This document shows, piece by piece, positions 45,973 to 54,853 of a stretch of 64,000 nucleotides of DNA. The notes under the pieces are model-generated. The model was not told the origin of the DNA. It was given only the letters and a program-made list of their open reading frames with translations, and ran no database searches. Location: assembly GCF_947495565.1 (NCBI RefSeq), contig NZ_CANLZM010000004.1:1-64000 (forward strand). Reading direction: 5' to 3'. Positions within the stretch are counted from its first letter, which is position 1; every line of letters begins with the position of its first letter. This DNA is from an uncultured Pontibacter sp. GTDB taxonomy: Bacteria; Bacteroidota; Bacteroidia; Cytophagales; Hymenobacteraceae. The translations under genes and the position numbers were made by a program.

Positions 45973-46650
45973 TTAAAGGTCAATATTAGGAATATAGACC
46001 ACATGCTTTACCCAGCTCAGCTGTTTAAGGTATTCGAGCGTTATCGGTTTAATTCCTGAGTCCATTTCAATAAACTGTCGTGCCCGCTCGTGCTTTCCTT
46101 TCCGCGACACGCTCATGGTAGCAATATTACAGTCATCATGAGCCAACACCGACGCAATAAAAGCTATACTGCCTTTCACGTCAGCCGCATCTATGATGAG
46201 TGTGTGCAGCGTAGCCGAGAAATTTGCTGAAAACCCATCTACTTCTGAAATATTGATGACCCCACCTCCACGGCTTTGGCCAACAACCTCAACCTCACGC
46301 CCTTCGGCTTTCAGGTTGAGTTTTATAGTATTGGGGTGCATGGTAGAGGCATTGCCAACCGATCTGAAAGTATACTTAAGGCCTCGCTCCTTTGCAAAGT
46401 CAAAAGCTTCTTTAATCCGCTTATCGTCAGTTTTAAAATCCAGTAAACCGGCTACAATGGCGCGGTCGCTGCCATGTCCCTCATAAGTGCGTGCAAATGA
46501 ATTGTAAAAAGTGATAATTACCTCTTGTGGCGCCGCTCCCAAAATACGAATGGCAGCTCTGGCAATTCGTACCACCCCAGCCGTGTGGGAACTGGATGGC
46601 CCTATCATAACTGGCCCGATCATATCAAAAACACTACTTTTCTCAGCCAT
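45973..46650 (-). CDS. sdaAB: L-serine dehydratase (iron-sulfur type), beta subunit
   Basis: This 225-residue subunit starts SSVFDMIGPVMIGPSSSHTAG, the conserved start of the serine dehydratase beta chain, followed by the glycine-rich segment GHGSDRAIVAG and, near residues 145-225, an ACT-like domain (LHTLIIDAADVKGSIAFIASVLAHDDCNIATM, ends only). It deaminates serine to pyruvate with the alpha chain, which holds the Fe-S ligands and is not in this window. It heads the operon with tolC-like, adaptor and gpsA genes; a TAAATTTG box lies about 20 bases upstream. Confidence 0.92.
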   Translation of the reverse strand: MAEKSSVFDMIGPVMIGPSSSHTAGVVRIARAAIRILGAAPQEVIITFYNSFARTYEGHGSDRAIVAGLLDFKTDDKRIKEAFDFAKERGLKYTFRSVGNASTMHPNTIKLNLKAEGREVEVVGQSRGGGVINISEVDGFSANFSATLHTLIIDAADVKGSIAFIASVLAHDDCNIATMSVSRKGKHERARQFIEMDSGIKPITLEYLKQLSWVKHVVYIPNIDL

Positions 46651-46670
46651 ACGCTCTATATCGTGAAAAC

Positions 46671-46678
46671 CAAATTTA
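46671..46678 (-). promoter_or_regulatory. -7 box of the sdaAB operon
   Basis: Read on the minus strand, TAAATTTG matches TAnnTTTG exactly, 20 bases before the sdaAB ATG. No convincing -33 TTG is seen at standard spacing. Confidence 0.45.
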
Positions 46679-46883
46679 GCAATTTACTAGCAGCTTTGCG
46701 CTATTCTGGGTTTAAATTAGCTTTAATTCTACAAACGCCTGTATTCCATCTACAAAATTGAACCGAATTTCTATTAAGCAAATGCGGCTGCTTCTTAATC
46801 CGCAGCGAATTGCAATTTGTAAGGTTGTTTTATGCCGCAGTTTAAAACAAAGCTGAATTTAATGCTGCCTCTAAATGTTTTCT

Positions 46884-46891
46884 TATTTTTG
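46884..46891 (+). promoter_or_regulatory. -7 box of the tryptophan dioxygenase gene
   Basis: TATTTTTG matches TAnnTTTG exactly and lies 24 bases before the ATG at 46916. It sits inside the upstream open frame, so it favours the shorter protein. Confidence 0.45.
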
Positions 46892-46915
46892 CATGGATCA
46901 TCCCAAGTTATAAAA

Positions 46916-47875
46916 ATGGAGCATTCTTTTAAACCTGAAGTACTGGAACAGCTAAAGCGGCTGGAGGAAAAATACGTGCCTTTGGGCCAGGATCTTGCCG
47001 CTTATCTGGAAGGGCTTTATCACACCAATTTTCTGACTTACTGGGATTACATTCATCTGGACACCCTGCTGAGTTTACAGAACCCGCGCACCAATATTCC
47101 GGATGAGAAGATCTTTATCATGTATCATCAGATTACCGAATTATACTTTAAGCTCTGCCTTGAAGAATATCGGCAAATAGGTGAAGATAAGTCAATTAAA
47201 GTTGATGTGCTGTTGCTTAGGTTGAAGCGCATTAACCGGTATTTTGATAACCTGATTAACTCTTTTGATGTGATGGTGGATGGCATGGACCCTAAGCAGT
47301 TCCTGCAGTTCAGGATGGCTTTGATGCCCGCCAGCGGGTTTCAATCGGTTCAGTATCGCCTTATTGAAATCGCATCCACGGACCTGCGCAATCTAGTGGA
47401 TAAAGCCAAGCGCGCCGTGCTTGGGCTGGAGAGTACGCATGAGGAGATGATCGGCTGTATTTACTGGAAAGAAGGTGCGACCGAGGTTGCCTCCGGCGCT
47501 AAAACCCTTACTCTAAAGCAGTTTGAGGATAAGTATACGGCTCATTTAATCAGTTTTGCCAAAGAGTACGCTGATAAAAACGTGTGGCACGTTTATAAAA
47601 ACCTGCCCGAAGAGGATCAGCAAAACCCTAAGCTAATACAGGCATTGCGTAACCTGGATAGCAATGTAAATGTGAACTGGCCTCTGATGCACTACAAATC
47701 CGCTGTTCGCTATCTGCAGCGCGACCCGGAAGTTATTGCTGCCACAGGAGGCACTAATTGGCAGAAATACCTGCCTCCCCGCTTCCAGAAACGCATTTTT
47801 TACCCAGCGCTTTACACAGAGCAGGAGATGGAGGAATGGGGAAAAGGATGGGTTGAGAAAGTACTTAACGATTAA
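46916..47875 (+). CDS. Tryptophan 2,3-dioxygenase family protein
   Basis: This 319-residue protein matches the TDO family layout. It has TNFLTYWDYIHLDTLLSLQNP, then FIMYHQITELYFKLCLEEYRQ with the conserved His, and later RYLQRDPEVIAATGGTNWQKYL with the ligand-contacting GGT loop. TDO is a haem enzyme that opens the indole ring of tryptophan to N-formylkynurenine, the first step to kynurenine and NAD. The frame is open 28 codons upstream, but a promoter box lies there. No other kynurenine-pathway gene is beside it, so this may be a distant family member with another role. Confidence 0.85.
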   Translation: MEHSFKPEVLEQLKRLEEKYVPLGQDLAAYLEGLYHTNFLTYWDYIHLDTLLSLQNPRTNIPDEKIFIMYHQITELYFKLCLEEYRQIGEDKSIKVDVLLLRLKRINRYFDNLINSFDVMVDGMDPKQFLQFRMALMPASGFQSVQYRLIEIASTDLRNLVDKAKRAVLGLESTHEEMIGCIYWKEGATEVASGAKTLTLKQFEDKYTAHLISFAKEYADKNVWHVYKNLPEEDQQNPKLIQALRNLDSNVNVNWPLMHYKSAVRYLQRDPEVIAATGGTNWQKYLPPRFQKRIFYPALYTEQEMEEWGKGWVEKVLND

Positions 47876-48038
47876 CAGTAATCAAGCCTAAAGCAAGTAA
47901 AGTCTGCAACATGTTTTGCAAGGCAAATTTATACTTTAGTTTGAATTACGCCGACTTCCTTTTTGTTGGTAAGTAACGCATACATCCAAGCGAATTATTA
48001 ATCTATAAGTTTAAGGTTAACTACCTTACCTGTTAAGA

Positions 48039-49619
48039 ATGAGAAAAAAGGAAATTGACCTGGTGCTTCCGCCAGAGTTGGGTTTTGATGCCCAGCAGTT
48101 AGAAAGGGAAATTTTAAAAAATGCTAACGTACAGCCAGAGGATGTTAAGTTTCTGCACCGAATAAAACGCTCTGTTGATGCCCGTGGTCGCCAGGTGCAG
48201 GTTCGGGTGCGGGCAGATCTATACTTGGACAACCCTCCTACTGAAATCATCTCTCCTCGGTATGATTACCCGGACGTAACAAATGCCAATAAGGTAATCA
48301 TCGTGGGCGCAGGGCCTGCCGGACTCTTCGCTGCACTGCGATGCATAGAACTTGGCTTGAAACCGATCGTGCTGGAACGTGGCAAAGACGTAAGAAGCCG
48401 CCGCCGGGACTTAGCAGCCATCAACAAAGAACATACGGTTAACCCAGACTCTAACTACTGCTTCGGGGAAGGCGGAGCCGGAACATACTCTGACGGAAAA
48501 CTTTATACCCGTTCTAAGAAGCGTGGTGATTTGCAGCGTATTCTGCAGATACTGGTGCAGCACGGCGCCACTCCTGATATTCTGTTTGATGCCCACCCGC
48601 ACATTGGTACAAACAAATTACCCAAGATCATTGAAGCCATACGCGAAACTGTCCGTAACTCCGGCGGTGAAGTGCATTTCGATCAGCGCGTTACTGATTT
48701 TATACTTCAGCAGGGCAAAATACGAGGGGTTTTTACGCATAATGGCCAGGAATACACCGGAGAGTCAGTTATACTTGCCACAGGCCACAGCGCACGCGAC
48801 GTCTTTGAATTGCTGCACCATAAGGGTATAACTGTTGAGGCAAAGCCTTTTGCCATGGGAGTGCGTGTAGAGCATCAGCAAAGCTTAATCGATAAAATAC
48901 AGTATAAATGCGAAGATAGAGGGCCTTATTTGCCGGCATCTTCTTACGCACTCGTGCATCAAACGCACTATAAAAATAAACAGCGCGGGATATTTTCGTT
49001 TTGCATGTGCCCCGGCGGGTTTATAGTGCCTTCAGCCACTGCTCCCGGTGAGGTAGTGGTAAATGGAATGTCTCCCAGCCGCCGCGATTCACGTTTCTCA
49101 AACTCCGGTATTGTAGTAGCCATAGAGCTTGAGGACATGGACTTGCATAAACACGGAGCTTTGGCAGGCTTGCGCATGCAGCAGGCCTTGGAGCAGAGAG
49201 CTTGCCAAATGGCGGGTGGCACGCAAGCTGCACCTGCGCAGCTTTTGCAGGATTTTACAAAATTCAAGTCGGGCGGAGAGCTGCTCGAAACATCCTACCA
49301 GCCAGGGCTTGTACCTGTAGATATGAATGAGCTTTTCTCGGATGATATGGCTTATCGTATGCGGGAAGGTTTCAAGGCTTTCGGCAACAAAATGCGTGGC
49401 TACTTAAGTAACGAGGCGCAAATCGTGGGGGTTGAAAGCCGGACTTCCTCCCCTGTCCGAATCCCTCGTGATCGGGACACACTGGAGCATGCGCAGGTAA
49501 AAGGCTTATATCCGTGTGGTGAAGGAGCAGGCTATGCCGGTGGTATAGTTTCGGCAGCCATGGATGGCGAACGATGTGCTGAGAAGGCAGCTATAAGCGC
49601 TGGAATAGCAATAAGTTAA
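48039..49619 (+). CDS. FAD-dependent dehydrogenase (NAD(P)/FAD oxidoreductase family)
   Basis: This 526-residue protein has a small N-terminal domain (about 1-80) and then the FAD-binding motif VIIVGAGPAGLFAALRC near residue 89. SGDGKLYTRSKKRG-like sequence, VILATGHSARDVFELLH and a C-terminal GEGAGYAGGIVSAAMDG follow; the last is a second FAD-contact motif. This is the COG2509 type, annotated as uncharacterised FAD-dependent dehydrogenases. Substrate and acceptor are unknown. It stands alone and is followed by a terminator. Confidence 0.9.
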   Translation: MRKKEIDLVLPPELGFDAQQLEREILKNANVQPEDVKFLHRIKRSVDARGRQVQVRVRADLYLDNPPTEIISPRYDYPDVTNANKVIIVGAGPAGLFAALRCIELGLKPIVLERGKDVRSRRRDLAAINKEHTVNPDSNYCFGEGGAGTYSDGKLYTRSKKRGDLQRILQILVQHGATPDILFDAHPHIGTNKLPKIIEAIRETVRNSGGEVHFDQRVTDFILQQGKIRGVFTHNGQEYTGESVILATGHSARDVFELLHHKGITVEAKPFAMGVRVEHQQSLIDKIQYKCEDRGPYLPASSYALVHQTHYKNKQRGIFSFCMCPGGFIVPSATAPGEVVVNGMSPSRRDSRFSNSGIVVAIELEDMDLHKHGALAGLRMQQALEQRACQMAGGTQAAPAQLLQDFTKFKSGGELLETSYQPGLVPVDMNELFSDDMAYRMREGFKAFGNKMRGYLSNEAQIVGVESRTSSPVRIPRDRDTLEHAQVKGLYPCGEGAGYAGGIVSAAMDGERCAEKAAISAGIAIS

Positions 49620-49651
49620 ATCTGCTTACTGAAAGTATAAATTTATATTTT

Positions 49652-49687
49652 AAAAAGCCTCCCGCCCAGATGGACAGGAGGCTTTTT
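49652..49687. terminator. Terminator after the FAD dehydrogenase gene
   Basis: AAAAAGCCTCC at 49652-49662 pairs with GGAGGCTTTTT at 49677-49687. T-runs are present on both strands. Confidence 0.9.
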
Positions 49688-49776
49688 AATGGTCTATTAG
49701 CGTCTTGGATTAACTTTTTACGGGGCTGCAAAGTACAAGAGGTATACAATGTTGAATCTGAACTGAAATTTAATGT

Positions 49777-50139
49777 ATGAAAAAAACAGTCGTATTAGGA
49801 GCCTCTGACAACCCAACCCGCTATGCTTACAAAGCTGTGCACAGGTTGCAGCAGCATGGCCATGAGGTTGTGCCTGTAGGTATAAAAAATGCTGAAGTTG
49901 GCGGGCAGAAAATTGTAACTGATAAATCTGAGCAAATTACGGATGTAGATACCGTGACTTTATATGTTGGCCCACGCAACCAGCCTGTTTGGTATGATTA
50001 CATACTGGATCTAAAGCCTAAGCGCATCATTTTTAACCCTGGAACGGAAAACCGGGAATTAGAGGAAATGGCTCAAAAGGCTAACATAGAAACGCTCCAT
50101 CACTGCACGTTGGTTATGCTGGCTTCGGATAGCTATTGA
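49777..50139 (+). CDS. CoA-binding domain protein
   Basis: This 120-residue Rossmann-like protein starts KKTVVLGASDNPTRYAYKAVHRL, the CoA_binding_2 start, followed by HEVVPVGIKNAEVGG and, near the middle, DTVTLYVGPRNQPVWYDYI. IIFNPGTENRELEEMA is in the second half. Such proteins bind CoA or related nucleotides; no catalytic activity is known for the short form. A terminator follows at 50233-50262. Confidence 0.9.
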   Translation: MKKTVVLGASDNPTRYAYKAVHRLQQHGHEVVPVGIKNAEVGGQKIVTDKSEQITDVDTVTLYVGPRNQPVWYDYILDLKPKRIIFNPGTENRELEEMAQKANIETLHHCTLVMLASDSY

Positions 50140-50232
50140 TAAAAATTTCTAGGACAAAGTATAACCTGCCAATTAGTAAACCGTATATAAAAATAAGAAG
50201 AACAGATGGCATTTGTTGTCTATGTTCTATAT

Positions 50233-50262
50233 AAACAGGGATTCTTAAAAGATCCCTGTTTT
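50233..50262 (+). terminator. Terminator of the CoA-binding gene
   Basis: AAACAGGGAT at 50233-50242 pairs with ATCCCTGTTT at 50252-50261, followed by T-rich sequence. Confidence 0.82.
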
Positions 50263-50275
50263 GCTTTAGTCACTA

Positions 50276-50320
50276 AAAAGGCGCCACCGATATAATATAC
50301 TTATAACGGTGGCGCCTTTT
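50276..50320. terminator. Terminator of the minus-strand SDR gene
   Basis: AAAAGGCGCCACCG at 50276-50289 is exactly complementary to 50307-50320, with a 17-base AT loop. It lies 22 bases after the SDR stop. Confidence 0.85.
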
Positions 50321-50341
50321 GGTTTTATACTTACTTAGAAA

Positions 50342-51175
50342 TTATCTGTTCTCTTCTGCAGGTTGTTCGTCCTCCTCTTCTTCCATTAAATGCCGCATGT
50401 TAGCTGCCAAAGCCATATCCGGCATAATGTTAGCGCTGGTAGCCTGCAGTTTATTTTTAAGACCTGATATGGTTCGCGTTTCCCCATGCATCAGTGCGTC
50501 ATAACCGTCTTTAGCTACTTCTGCAGGCTCTGATAAGGATCCGTTTGCTGCGCGGGTATGTGCTGCGCCTGCTCTCCTGAAAAACATGGTGTTGCTTGCC
50601 CCAGGGCAAAGTGCGGTAACCGTAATGCCCGTGTCCTTTAGCTCGTTGGATAAAGCCTCTGAAAATGAAAGTATAAAGGCTTTAGTGGCTCCATAAATAG
50701 CCATCAACGGTGATGGCATAAATGACACAACTGAGGCTAGATTCAATATCTTTCCTGATTTTCTGCGCTTCATATCCTGCAGGAAAAGCTTTGTGAGCTC
50801 CACCGGCGTATTAATGTTAAGCTGTATAATAGCTTTTTCACGATCAAGATCTGTTTCAGCAAATAGGCCATGTATGCCAGCACCAGCATTGTTGATCAGG
50901 ATATCTACTTCAAGTCCACTGTTTTTAACTTCTTCGTATACTTCTCGCGGCGCTTGCGGACGTGTCAGGTCTGCCGTTATGATACAAACGTGCTCTAGCT
51001 GATGTTCGTCCTGCAGGAAATAACCAAGTTTTCTTAGTCGCTCTGTGCTGCGGGCCACCAGAATCAGGTTATAGCCGTCTTTCGCGAAGATTTTGGCAAA
51101 CTCCATTCCGAAGCCATTAGAGGCTCCTGTTATTAATACTGTTTTGTTTTTATTCTCGTCTTTAGATGTTCTCAT
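50342..51175 (-). CDS. SDR-family oxidoreductase
   Basis: This 277-residue short-chain dehydrogenase has VLITGASNGFGMEFAKIFA near residue 14, NNAGAGIHG, ASVVSFMPSPLMAIYGATKAF (Ser, Tyr and Lys of the catalytic site) and LCPGASNTMFF. The C-terminal tail is Glu-rich (EEEEDEQPAEE). It resembles the YqjQ/DltE-like group of cytosolic SDRs with unknown substrates. It differs clearly from the other SDR in the window at 26050-26820. Confidence 0.9.
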   Translation of the reverse strand: MRTSKDENKNKTVLITGASNGFGMEFAKIFAKDGYNLILVARSTERLRKLGYFLQDEHQLEHVCIITADLTRPQAPREVYEEVKNSGLEVDILINNAGAGIHGLFAETDLDREKAIIQLNINTPVELTKLFLQDMKRRKSGKILNLASVVSFMPSPLMAIYGATKAFILSFSEALSNELKDTGITVTALCPGASNTMFFRRAGAAHTRAANGSLSEPAEVAKDGYDALMHGETRTISGLKNKLQATSANIMPDMALAANMRHLMEEEEDEQPAEENR

Positions 51176-51374
51176 AGCCTTACAAGTCTTGCTTTTGAAT
51201 TATGCATTAGTAATATAACGTATTACCATTTCGCAAGCATTAGGGTTACTTATTAAGATATTGGTAAGTACTAAAAACTTGTATGGAGCAACTTTTCCGG
51301 AAGATGCTCCTTGTTATATACACTACCTTATGAGGCTGTTTACTGTCTAAAAATCAAGTTATTTAGTTCGCTAT

Positions 51375-53957
51375 TTATGCTGCTTCACGGCGCAAGACCT
51401 CTAACGGCGGCCGGTTCAGAATACCACGGCTATTAAGCATGCCAATAAAGACAGTAAGCACTGTAATGCCAATAAACACAGGAGGCAATGGCGACAGGTC
51501 TGGCACAAAAGCCACCTCAAAACTGAAAACAGCCAGGGCCCAACTTGCCACTACAGAAAGTATAATGCCTGTGCCGGCTGCTAATGCGCCCAGCAGTAGG
51601 TATTCGAAAGCATTTATACTTAGTATCTGCTTACGGCTAGCACCAAGAGTACGCAGTAGCACACTTTCCTGCACGCGCTGGTACTTACTGTTGTTAATAG
51701 AGCCTATCAGCACTAATAAGCCTGTACTGATACTGAAAAACGCCATAAAGCGTATCACAAAGGATATCTTGCCGAGAATGTCGTCTAACGTTTCCAAGAT
51801 CAAGCCAAGGTCTATAGCCGAAACATTTGGGAACTGGCGGACGAGCGTCTGCTGAAATAGCGCCGCCTGCTCATCGGTTTTGGTGCGCGTCATGAGCACA
51901 TGAAACTGCGGCGCCTCTTCCAGTACGCCTTTCGGGAAGACGATGAGGAAATTGGTTTGTACACGGTTCCATTCCACCTCTCGTAAATGCGTGATCACAG
52001 TAGGTAAGCGTGCGCCCTGCACATTAAATAATAGCGTGTCGCCAAGCTCTGCTTTAAGCCTTTCGGCATAACCCTCTTCTACAGAAATAGGTATAGGCGC
52101 ATTCTGATCTGTAACTTCTCCCTGCCACTCGCCGGCGTTAGTTTTTTCTGAGCTGATAAGGGAGTCGCGGTAAGTCACACGGAATTCACGGGTAAAGGCT
52201 CGTTCAGAGATACCTAAGGTAGTATCTGCCCGAACATCTGCAGCGGTAAATCCATTAATTTCTTCCAGGCGCATTGTTACCACGGGCACCAACTGTAGTA
52301 CTGGCAAACCCTCCTGCCTGGTAAGCGCAGCCACTTCGTCTCTTTGCGCATTCTGTATGTCGAAGAGCACCATGTTTGGTTGGTTCTCGCTGGCTGCAAA
52401 AGCCACTTCGCTTAAGAGTATGCGTTGCATCAAAAACAGAGTGGCAATTAGAGCTGTGCCAAGCCCGATGGACACTGTAAGGAGTAAGGTTTGGTTATTG
52501 GGCCTGTACAAATTTGCTAGGCTTTGGCGCCACACATAACCCCAACTCACAGGAAAGAAACGTTTTACCAGCCACATCATCAGCCTAGCAATAAGCGCCA
52601 ACACAACAAATCCGATTAATACACCACCTGTAAAGCCCAATGCTCTTAGCCAGGTGCCCAGCTGGAAGTATGAAAACATGAAAATAAACGCAATAATCAG
52701 AAAGTACACACCCCAGCGCAGCTTATCTGGTTTCTTAGAGACATGCTCTATGCCGGCGCGAAGTGTGATCAGCGGGGAGATGTTGCGAATAGAAAGCAGC
52801 GGCAACAGGGCAAATAAAACAGCTACCACCACACCAATTGCTATACCTTGCAGAATGGCTGACCAAGATACGGCCAACGTCACCTCCACCGGAAGGAAAG
52901 ATTTAAACAACTCAGGTAAGTATAACTGAATCAGGCTTCCAAGTATGGCTCCCAACACAGATCCGATTAGACCCATTGCCAGCACCTGAAACAGGTAAAT
53001 CAGAAAAGCCTGACTGCCGCTTACGCCCAGGCAACGGAGCACACCTATCGTGGCCAGTTTCTCCCGAATGTACACATGCACTGCACTCGCTACGCCCACA
53101 CAACCTAATAGCAAGGCCACAAAACCTACAAGCGCCAGGAACCGGGCCAGGTCTTCATAAGACTTGCCCGTGCTTTCCTTGCGGCTTTCGATCGTGTCGT
53201 ATCCAAAACCGGCTTCATCCAGCCTTTTCTCCAGTTTGGCAACCAACTTGTCTGCGTCTGTATTGTCGGCCAGTCTGTAGTAATGATAGTAACTGACGCG
53301 GCTGCCTTTCTGAACCAGACCTGTTTCGGCCAGGTACTGCTTAGGTATGTAAACAGCCGGCGCTATGGTAGCCGTCATGGCAGACTGCCCCGGTATTTTG
53401 TGTAAGGCACCGGCTATCTCGAATGTTTGGTTGCCAACACGTATGGAGTCTCCGGGCTTGGAATTGTACTGCAACAGCAAAGTTTGGTCTACCAAAGCCT
53501 TGCGTCCTTCTTCCCTGAAGGTAGTGCTGGCATTTACAGGCTCAGTTTCTATGGCGCCGTAATACGGGAACCCGCCTTGCTCCAGCGCCCTAACCTGTAC
53601 CAGCCGAGTGCCCCCGGAAGACTTGAACAGCACCATAGACACAAACCGGACTTCATCTGACCGTTCGCCGCCAATTGCGATAGAGTCTAGTAGTTGCTGC
53701 TGATCCTCTTCAATTTCTTTGTTAGCGGCAATTACTAAATCAGCGCCTATCAGTGATTTAGCTTGCTTGTCTATATCGGTGCGCAGGTTGTCAGAAAATG
53801 AATTGATCGCTACTAAAGCCGCTATGCCCAGCACAATAGAGGAAATAAACAGTGCCAACCTGCCTCTGTTGCGGCGGCTGTCGCGCCAGGCCATTTTTAA
53901 GAGCCAGCGCAGGCGTAAAGGTCGTTTCTCAATTGAATGTATGTTGGAGTCTGACAC
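51375..53957 (-). CDS. ABC transporter permease, FtsX type (YbbP-like)
   Basis: This 860-residue inner-membrane protein has a first membrane segment at about 30-55, a large periplasmic domain, and two four-segment FtsX blocks. One lies around residues 265-400, the other around 750-850 (FVIRFMAFFSISTGLLVLIGSINNS, ends only). This is the layout of YbbP, which works with the ATPase YbbA; the substrate is not known, though lipid or lipoprotein export is suspected for this superfamily. The ATPase gene lies 54 bases upstream on the same strand, and a TesA-like gene is divergent beyond it. Confidence 0.9.
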   Translation of the reverse strand: MSDSNIHSIEKRPLRLRWLLKMAWRDSRRNRGRLALFISSIVLGIAALVAINSFSDNLRTDIDKQAKSLIGADLVIAANKEIEEDQQQLLDSIAIGGERSDEVRFVSMVLFKSSGGTRLVQVRALEQGGFPYYGAIETEPVNASTTFREEGRKALVDQTLLLQYNSKPGDSIRVGNQTFEIAGALHKIPGQSAMTATIAPAVYIPKQYLAETGLVQKGSRVSYYHYYRLADNTDADKLVAKLEKRLDEAGFGYDTIESRKESTGKSYEDLARFLALVGFVALLLGCVGVASAVHVYIREKLATIGVLRCLGVSGSQAFLIYLFQVLAMGLIGSVLGAILGSLIQLYLPELFKSFLPVEVTLAVSWSAILQGIAIGVVVAVLFALLPLLSIRNISPLITLRAGIEHVSKKPDKLRWGVYFLIIAFIFMFSYFQLGTWLRALGFTGGVLIGFVVLALIARLMMWLVKRFFPVSWGYVWRQSLANLYRPNNQTLLLTVSIGLGTALIATLFLMQRILLSEVAFAASENQPNMVLFDIQNAQRDEVAALTRQEGLPVLQLVPVVTMRLEEINGFTAADVRADTTLGISERAFTREFRVTYRDSLISSEKTNAGEWQGEVTDQNAPIPISVEEGYAERLKAELGDTLLFNVQGARLPTVITHLREVEWNRVQTNFLIVFPKGVLEEAPQFHVLMTRTKTDEQAALFQQTLVRQFPNVSAIDLGLILETLDDILGKISFVIRFMAFFSISTGLLVLIGSINNSKYQRVQESVLLRTLGASRKQILSINAFEYLLLGALAAGTGIILSVVASWALAVFSFEVAFVPDLSPLPPVFIGITVLTVFIGMLNSRGILNRPPLEVLRREAA

Positions 53958-54011
53958 AGTTACTTTGTTTGATTGTTGAGGATGAACAGAGATTTAGGCC
54001 TATACTTTGTA

Positions 54012-54752
54012 TTACTCTTTGCTAGCAAAAGCCGTCACCTCGTCAGAAACTACGGTACCGCCTTTAATGCGGATAATACGGTCTGTCTTGGCGGCCAACT
54101 CCAGGTCATGGGTTACAAGCACCAGCGTAGTGCCTGCTTCCTGGTTCAGGTCAAACAGCAGTTTCTCTACACGCTCTCCTGTTTCTTCATCCAGATTCCC
54201 GGTTGGTTCATCTGCAAAAAGTATGGTTGGTTTATTAGAAAAAGCCCTTGCCAGCGACACCCGCTGCTGCTCTCCTCCTGAAAGTTGTGTCGGGTAATGG
54301 TCGTGGCGCTCGGCTAAGCCAACTCTGGCCAGCAGTTCCATTGCTTGCTGCTGCACGTTGCGCTCGCCCCTTAGCTCCATCGGCACCATCACATTCTCCA
54401 GCGCTGTGAGGGTAGGAATCAGCTGGAAGTTCTGAAAGATAAAGCCCACATGCTGGTTGCGCACCTGTGCCCGCTCATCCTCAGAAAGCTGATCCAGCTT
54501 AATGCCGTTAAGTATAACAGAGCCTTCAGAAGCTCTATCTAAGCCGGCGCAAAGGCCAAGCAGTGTTGTTTTGCCACTGCCGGACGGCCCGACAATAGAG
54601 CAGACATCTCCAGCCTGTAACGAAAAATTTATACCTTGCAGCACGGTCAGGTGGCGATCGCCGCTGTCATAGGTTTTCTTCAGATTCTGAATATCAAGTA
54701 TAGTAGGCACTTGCGAAGTATAAATTAAAGGTGGACGAAAGAAAGGAGGCAT
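54012..54752 (-). CDS. ABC transporter ATP-binding protein (YbbA/LolD-like)
   Basis: This 246-residue ATPase has Walker A GPSGSGKTT, the signature LSGGEQQRVSLARAF, and Walker B ILFADEPTGNLD, followed by the H-loop in LVTHDLELA. It is cytosolic and pairs with the YbbP-like permease gene downstream. The first 14 residues (PPFFRPPLIYTSQ and following) are unlike the family; a GTG at about 54710 could be the true start. Confidence 0.92.
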   Translation of the reverse strand: MPPFFRPPLIYTSQVPTILDIQNLKKTYDSGDRHLTVLQGINFSLQAGDVCSIVGPSGSGKTTLLGLCAGLDRASEGSVILNGIKLDQLSEDERAQVRNQHVGFIFQNFQLIPTLTALENVMVPMELRGERNVQQQAMELLARVGLAERHDHYPTQLSGGEQQRVSLARAFSNKPTILFADEPTGNLDEETGERVEKLLFDLNQEAGTTLVLVTHDLELAAKTDRIIRIKGGTVVSDEVTAFASKE

Positions 54753-54853
54753 TTAAAGGCTAAGGCAGCAAACGCGTCCTCCGAACAAAATAACTCTTTG
54801 CATACGTTATAGGTTTAGCTCAGGCCAAGTATAAATTTAGTAAAAAATAAAAG

